Source: Congeria kusceri (Eukaryota; Mollusca; Bivalvia; Myida; Dreissenidae). From it: a stretch of 64,000 nt of DNA. The notes beneath the pieces were generated by a model. That model saw only the letters and a list, made by a program, of their open reading frames with translations, searched no databases and had not been told where the DNA came from. This document shows positions 60,501-64,000 of the stretch, one piece after another (the stretch's first letter is position 1; each line of letters starts with the position of its first letter). The stretch spans positions 60,448,137-60,512,136 of the forward strand of contig CM051032.1 of the NCBI GenBank assembly GCA_027627225.1. The letters run 5' to 3'. Made by a program: the position numbers and the translations under genes.

Positions 60501-63500
60501 GCATCGTCCAACGGCCGTCGTCCGTGTGTTGTCAACAATTGGGTTTGTTCTCACGCTGGAGACTTCACTTTTTATCAAATCTTAACCAAACTTGCAGTTT
60601 GTGTATGACCATAAAATCTTGGACAGGATTGTTATTGGGTCAGATCACAGCAAAAACACTAGCTATTGCCCCTTTTTCATGCAAAAAAAGTGCAAAAATG
60701 GCTTTTTCCAAAGTATTGACTTTATTTTCCATCCAATCTTAACCAAACTTTTTTACAGTTAGTGTATGACCATCAGAGCTCAGCAGTCGCCAAAAATGGT
60801 CCAGATTGTGAGTCAAACACCAGAGTTAAACAGTTGTTATTTATGACCATTCCCAATCCACCCATATCACCCAACCTCACTTTGATCTTGCCCTTGACCT
60901 AATTTGCACTTAGAATAATTCAAATGGGCTGTTTCTTGGATCACTCTATTTTACCGTTTCATCTAGCACCATCACCGCTTGCTACAACACTTCGATACTT
61001 ACACAGTTGTTGCTTAGGACTATCCCCAATCCACCCATATTACCCTACCTCACTTTGACCTTGACCTAATTTGGACTATTGGGCTATTCAGCACCAACTC
61101 GGGGCATGTGTGTTTATCAAACATAGAATCTTGTTCATCCAATCTTTACCAATCGTGCACAGTTTGCCTATGAACGTAAGACTGCAGGTGAAGCCGAATA
61201 TAAGCATGATCAGGCCAGAAACACTGAGTTATTGCCCCTTGTGTTTGGAAAAAAAACATCAACCAGTTATCAATAATTGGCTTACACACACGATTTTTTA
61301 TTCAATGTTGACCAAACTTACACAGTTTGCATATGACCATAAAAATTGATTGATAAAATTTGATTTCCAACAGTTGCAAACCTTGCATGCAGTTATTTGT
61401 ACATGCAACATTGATGGCTTCAGAGCCTGCATTAACATCATTGATCATCATTGGACAGAAAATTATCAAAGAAAAATCAAAATTTTACCTTATAGCACAG
61501 CCATCGCAATTATCGCATTGCAACTAGTTCTCCAAAGCTGTCTGCGAAAAAAATCTGCATTTTCCAGAATTGTCACTGACTTAATGAAAAAGGGTCAGGT
61601 AAGAACATGGAGAAAAATGATTTGAGAACCATTAGCAAAAAAGCAACACATCTACTACCCAACTTGTACTTTAGTTAGCCCATTGCACTAACCGATGTTT
61701 TAAATCAAAATTTATCCTATCCCCCTTTGCGTATTGTTCATATACCTTAATTTTCAAACCTGTCACAACAGTATGGTCTTCACCTGTAACAGTTCTCAGG
61801 TTAGCGCTTTGGGCCATCATGGCCCTCTTGTTTATTATGAAGTTATTCATGACTTCACATCTAACTTAGCAATGTAGTTTGTATATCACTGTTATTGGTA
61901 ATAAAATGTACACTTAGTCATTATTTGTAGTTCAAACACATTCATATTCTAAATGTCTCCAGTCATGACAGAGGCATGTCGACAGTAGGTCAACAAAACA
62001 CAGCTAATTTACCAATAGTTATTATTGAAACATTGTTAAACAAGGCATGTTGTTTATAAAAGCATTTTATAAAAAAACACTATTTTATATCATAAATAGT
62101 TGTTTCTGTGCAAATGCAAGCGCAGGAACATTAGTATTAAAACAATAATACATTAAATGTACATAACCTGTTGGTGTGTTCACGCGTGGTATTAAAGCCT
62201 CTGTCACAATCCACTGCAGTCACTGCAGACCGCATATCAACCAAAAGGTTTTGAGATCGCAAGACTCACTCAGAGTTACACCTAATAATTGCTTGGTAGG
62301 TGTTAGCTACAACTTTGTGTAACTTTGCATATATACGCCAAGCAATTATGCGAATCAGAAATTCTGACTGCAACAATGTTTAAGCTGTACTGTTTGTCAC
62401 CTTGAATACTAGAACAACCATTGAGTGCAGCTTAGTATGAACGCTAAGTGGAAAACTTACACTACATACTTCACAATTCATACTTCATACATGTATTTAA
62501 ACTTCACAGAGACATTAAATATAATAAGTATTTAGTTCGTCCATAACATGGCAATTATTATGCATAACTTTGAGTATGTTAAATGTTCACTTGGATGCTT
62601 GATGCTGAGTGACGCCAAATGATTTTGCAGTGATATTTCGCGAAGTACATGATCACCCTAACTCTGTGAGTTGTGAAATAGGTTTATGTTGCTTGAGACA
62701 TACTGTATGATGAATTTGTGTAGCTCTCAAATGCTTTTAAGCATTCTGTGTCAATTATAATATTTTGATTGCTAGGTTCTTGGAGATGTGAACTTGAGTG
62801 GTAAATATTAGTTGTAATGTTACTGAACTATTTTATGTTACACTTTGTAATGGTATATGTGGTTTGCTTAAAATTTCATTTAAGTAGAACTTGTTTTTGC
62901 TATATTAATATGCTGAAGGTCTTATTTACTATTAACATTAAAATAATTTTCCTACGTTTGTCCCGTTTGTAAATGTTTATAGCTTTAAAACAAGAATTAC
63001 ATCCCTATACCTGGGGAGGAGTGCTGTAATTAGTTAGCCCAGGTTACATTTAATCTGGCGGGCCAGCAATTGAAAAATTCAGCTTGTGAATTCTCTTTTT
63101 TACCAGCAAGCCTTTATGGAGTTAATAAACATTTGATTGAGAACCTACTATACCATCTAATTGCAATGATCAAAATGCAATTGCAGTAAATAATATGTCT
63201 TGCAATGTAAATTATCAAAATTTGCACTTCAATCTAAAAGTGACGGCCGATTTCTACTACACATTAAGCGCCACATCCGGGTTAAAGAACTTGGTGCTAC
63301 AATTATTAATTCTGTATTGATTCTTAATCGTTGTTCAGAAGCGAACTACTATCTTTTTGAGTTTTTGTGCTTCTCCCGTACATTACAAATAATTTCTGTG
63401 TATGGGTGCCATGCTTTGAATGCTTCAACATTTGTTTGCATGAAAAGCACAGGACTAAAGCATGTTTTCTTTTTTGGTTCGTATGTTCAACTTTATAAAA

Positions 63501-64000
63501 GGAAATGATATCAATATTCATTTAAACCCAAAGTGACATCAAGTTGTAAATAATGTTGATGATATATCACAAGATTCCCTTGATATTATTCGCATTAGTT
63601 TAACAGTATCTGACTTGCATTCATTGCTTATTTATTTTTGAATTTATATGTTTTATATTTTACAAATTTGCAACAGTGCTCCCAAATGTGATTTCTTGTG
63701 CTTCAGCCAAGTCCACTGTATTGACAGAAGTCGGCCCTTTCATAGTAGATTTGCTGCTACACAAGTTGATTGGATTCCAAACAAGAATGGAGGTATACTC
63801 ATTAAAATAATAGTTCAAATTTGGAAGAATAAAGACTATAATACAGTTGAGAATGCAAATGACTATTTAAAACTTCATTTGTGTGCATTTTGCTTTCCAG
63901 TGATAAATAATGAGATGAGATAAATGGTAATTGTTGTTGATAATGTTTCAGGTTCTCAAGTCTGTAAACACTCTTCTTGAGCAGTGCCCAACAGCTGCTA
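57497..64000 (+). CDS. Unrecognised protein, N-terminal four exons (continues beyond window)
   Basis: Exons 57497-57598, 58865-59006, 60305-60396 and 63952-64000 join in one open frame with GT-AG junctions (AAG|GTAAGT, AGCA|GTGAGT, AAT|GTAAGT) and phases 0, 1 and 0. The visible product is 128 residues: it opens MNSTTNLITWMNNTAESASA, then HCCKELETCML, SAVQYVVKNNAESFTYLKEN, GLLGLFSMVFSTLAARLTRE, GLIELVVETVNVLKSVNTLL and EQCPTAA. Amphipathic helices dominate, with leucine/valine spacing like ARM/HEAT-type repeat proteins. No signal peptide or membrane segment. The ATG has A at -3 and an in-frame TGA 9 nt upstream, but GTTAG just before it could also be an acceptor from a 5' exon. I could not assign a family; the helical-repeat reading is inference. 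Confidence 0.75.
57854..58766 (-). mobile_element. Pogo/Tigger-like DNA transposon remnant in intron 1
   Basis: Flanked by TA duplications (57852-57853, 58767-58768). Termini CAGTAAAAACTCGTTATTTC then GAA and TTCGAAATAACAGGGATCTA then CTG are inverted, and TTCGAAATAACG-type subterminal repeats recur near both ends. On the minus strand a frame starting at 58275 opens MSQAVINTENINPIAKQ and carries KRRHTSKTYQEKYGAIMEVE then SGVVSKKMIAEKFYK, resembling the N-terminal CENP-B-type helix-turn-helix of pogo-family transposases. It degenerates after that; the DDE catalytic part is absent. Non-autonomous. Confidence 0.8.
58865..59006 (+). CDS. Right-hand gene, coding exon 2
   Basis: Acceptor TTCTTGACTTAG ends at 58864; 47 codons plus one base from ELETCMLNIS to GLLGLFS; donor GTGAGT at 59007, phase 1. 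Begins about 100 bp after the right end of the pogo-like element. Confidence 0.78.
59165..59595 (+). repeat. Dispersed repeat with 161-bp duplication, intron 2
   Basis: AGTTTGATAATCAGCCAAAT at 59311 and AGTTTGATAATCAACCAAAT at 59472 are 161 bp apart, each in a unit with CATCAGATCTTCACCAAACT-like and GGAGTTATG(G/T)C sequence. A CTGT run (59222-59242) lies at the start and AACAGCTCTTGTTC at the end. This is a molluscan-type repeat of unknown class. Confidence 0.65.
59855..60166. mobile_element. MITE with TATCAATATTTCCCCC termini, intron 2
   Basis: Left TATCAATATTTCCCCCGGGG, right CCACCTGGGGGAAAATATTG then ATA: about 20-bp inverted ends. Inside, GCATATACTGGACTTTAGAC then TGAAAGCAATTCC is duplicated in tandem (about 59897 and 59935). 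It ends about 140 bp before exon 3. Confidence 0.8.
60305..60396 (+). CDS. Right-hand gene, coding exon 3
   Basis: Acceptor GCATTTCTTCAG ends at 60304. With the one base carried from exon 2 it reads MVFSTLAARLTREGPTDTNH then GLIELVVETVN, 31 codons; donor GTAAGT at 60397, phase 0. Confidence 0.78.
60445..61831 (+). mobile_element. TTAGCTCACCTGAGC-family dispersed repeat, copy 2, intron 3
   Basis: Same start (TTAGCTCACCTGAGCATGAA), core (TTGATTTCCAACAGTTGCAA at about 61360) and end (CAGTTCTCAGGTTAGCGCTT then TGGGCCATCATGGCC) as the copy at 9264-10628 and in the same orientation. It has extra internal sequence with AATCCACCCATATCACCCAA (about 60850) and a related AATCCACCCATATTACCCTA (about 61027) not seen in copy 1, and fewer 162-bp units. 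Confidence 0.82.
61840..63951. other. Intron 3 remainder, no exon seen
   Basis: AT-rich. Frames at 63200-63508 and 63648-63923 (plus) lack domains, and the phase-0 join from exon 3 to exon 4 does not need them. Confidence 0.4.
63952..64000 (+). CDS. Right-hand gene, coding exon 4 (partial)
   Basis: Acceptor TAATGTTTCAG ends at 63951. The sequence reads VLKSVNTLLEQCPTAA and runs off the window in frame with exon 3. Confidence 0.7.

Noticed and set aside
63200..63923. Extra exons in intron 3 of the right-hand gene
   Set aside because: No good splice pairs, and exon 3 joins exon 4 in frame without them.

Overview
This is an animal nuclear genome window, very probably from a bivalve mollusc and most likely a dreissenid mussel. 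Genes are split by GT-AG introns, the DNA is AT-rich and full of short mobile elements. The repeat content (a hairpin-rich fold-back family built on GTCCCGGATTAGCCTGTGC, the TTAGCTCACCTGAGC family, the GGGCCCGTATTCAC terminal-repeat family) is what I associate from memory with bivalve genomes, the first family with Dreissena in particular. The species call is inference and was not searched.

Two protein-coding genes can be supported. At the left, on the minus strand, a complete glial-cells-missing (GCM) transcription factor gene runs from about 7055 down to the stop at 3837. I reconstructed five coding exons (7055-6951, 6613-6364, 6030-5816, 5389-5317, 4969-3837). All junctions are GT-AG, the phases agree, and they give one 591-residue frame. 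The zinc-containing GCM DNA-binding domain lies at about residues 26-178, followed by a long Ser/Thr/Asn-rich tail. At the right, on the plus strand, the first four coding exons of an unrecognised gene (57497-57598, 58865-59006, 60305-60396, 63952-past the end) encode a helical protein that continues beyond the window.

Between them lies about 50 kb with no gene I can defend. It holds remnants of LINE-type retrotransposons (about 34700-35880 minus, 45780-46610 plus) and many non-autonomous DNA elements with terminal inverted repeats. One is a strongly CpG-rich, self-complementary 695-bp element at 14903-15597. There are also tRNA-derived SINE-like pieces, several tandem repeats with 34- to about 385-bp units, and microsatellites. 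Islands of less AT-rich, non-repetitive sequence (about 12370-12680, 18660-18930, 20220-20800, 22230-22760, 24690-24870, 43040-44560) look like candidate conserved non-coding elements. They could be the regulatory landscape of the developmental regulator gcm, but that is inference.

Mobile elements also sit inside gene introns. A pogo/Tigger-like element with a decayed transposase start is in intron 1 of the right-hand gene, a 161-bp-period repeat and a second terminal-repeat element are in its intron 2, and a TTAGCTCACCTGAGC copy is in its intron 3. A 34-bp minisatellite begins just upstream of the first recognised gcm coding exon. No rRNA, functional tRNA, CRISPR array or prokaryotic feature was seen.
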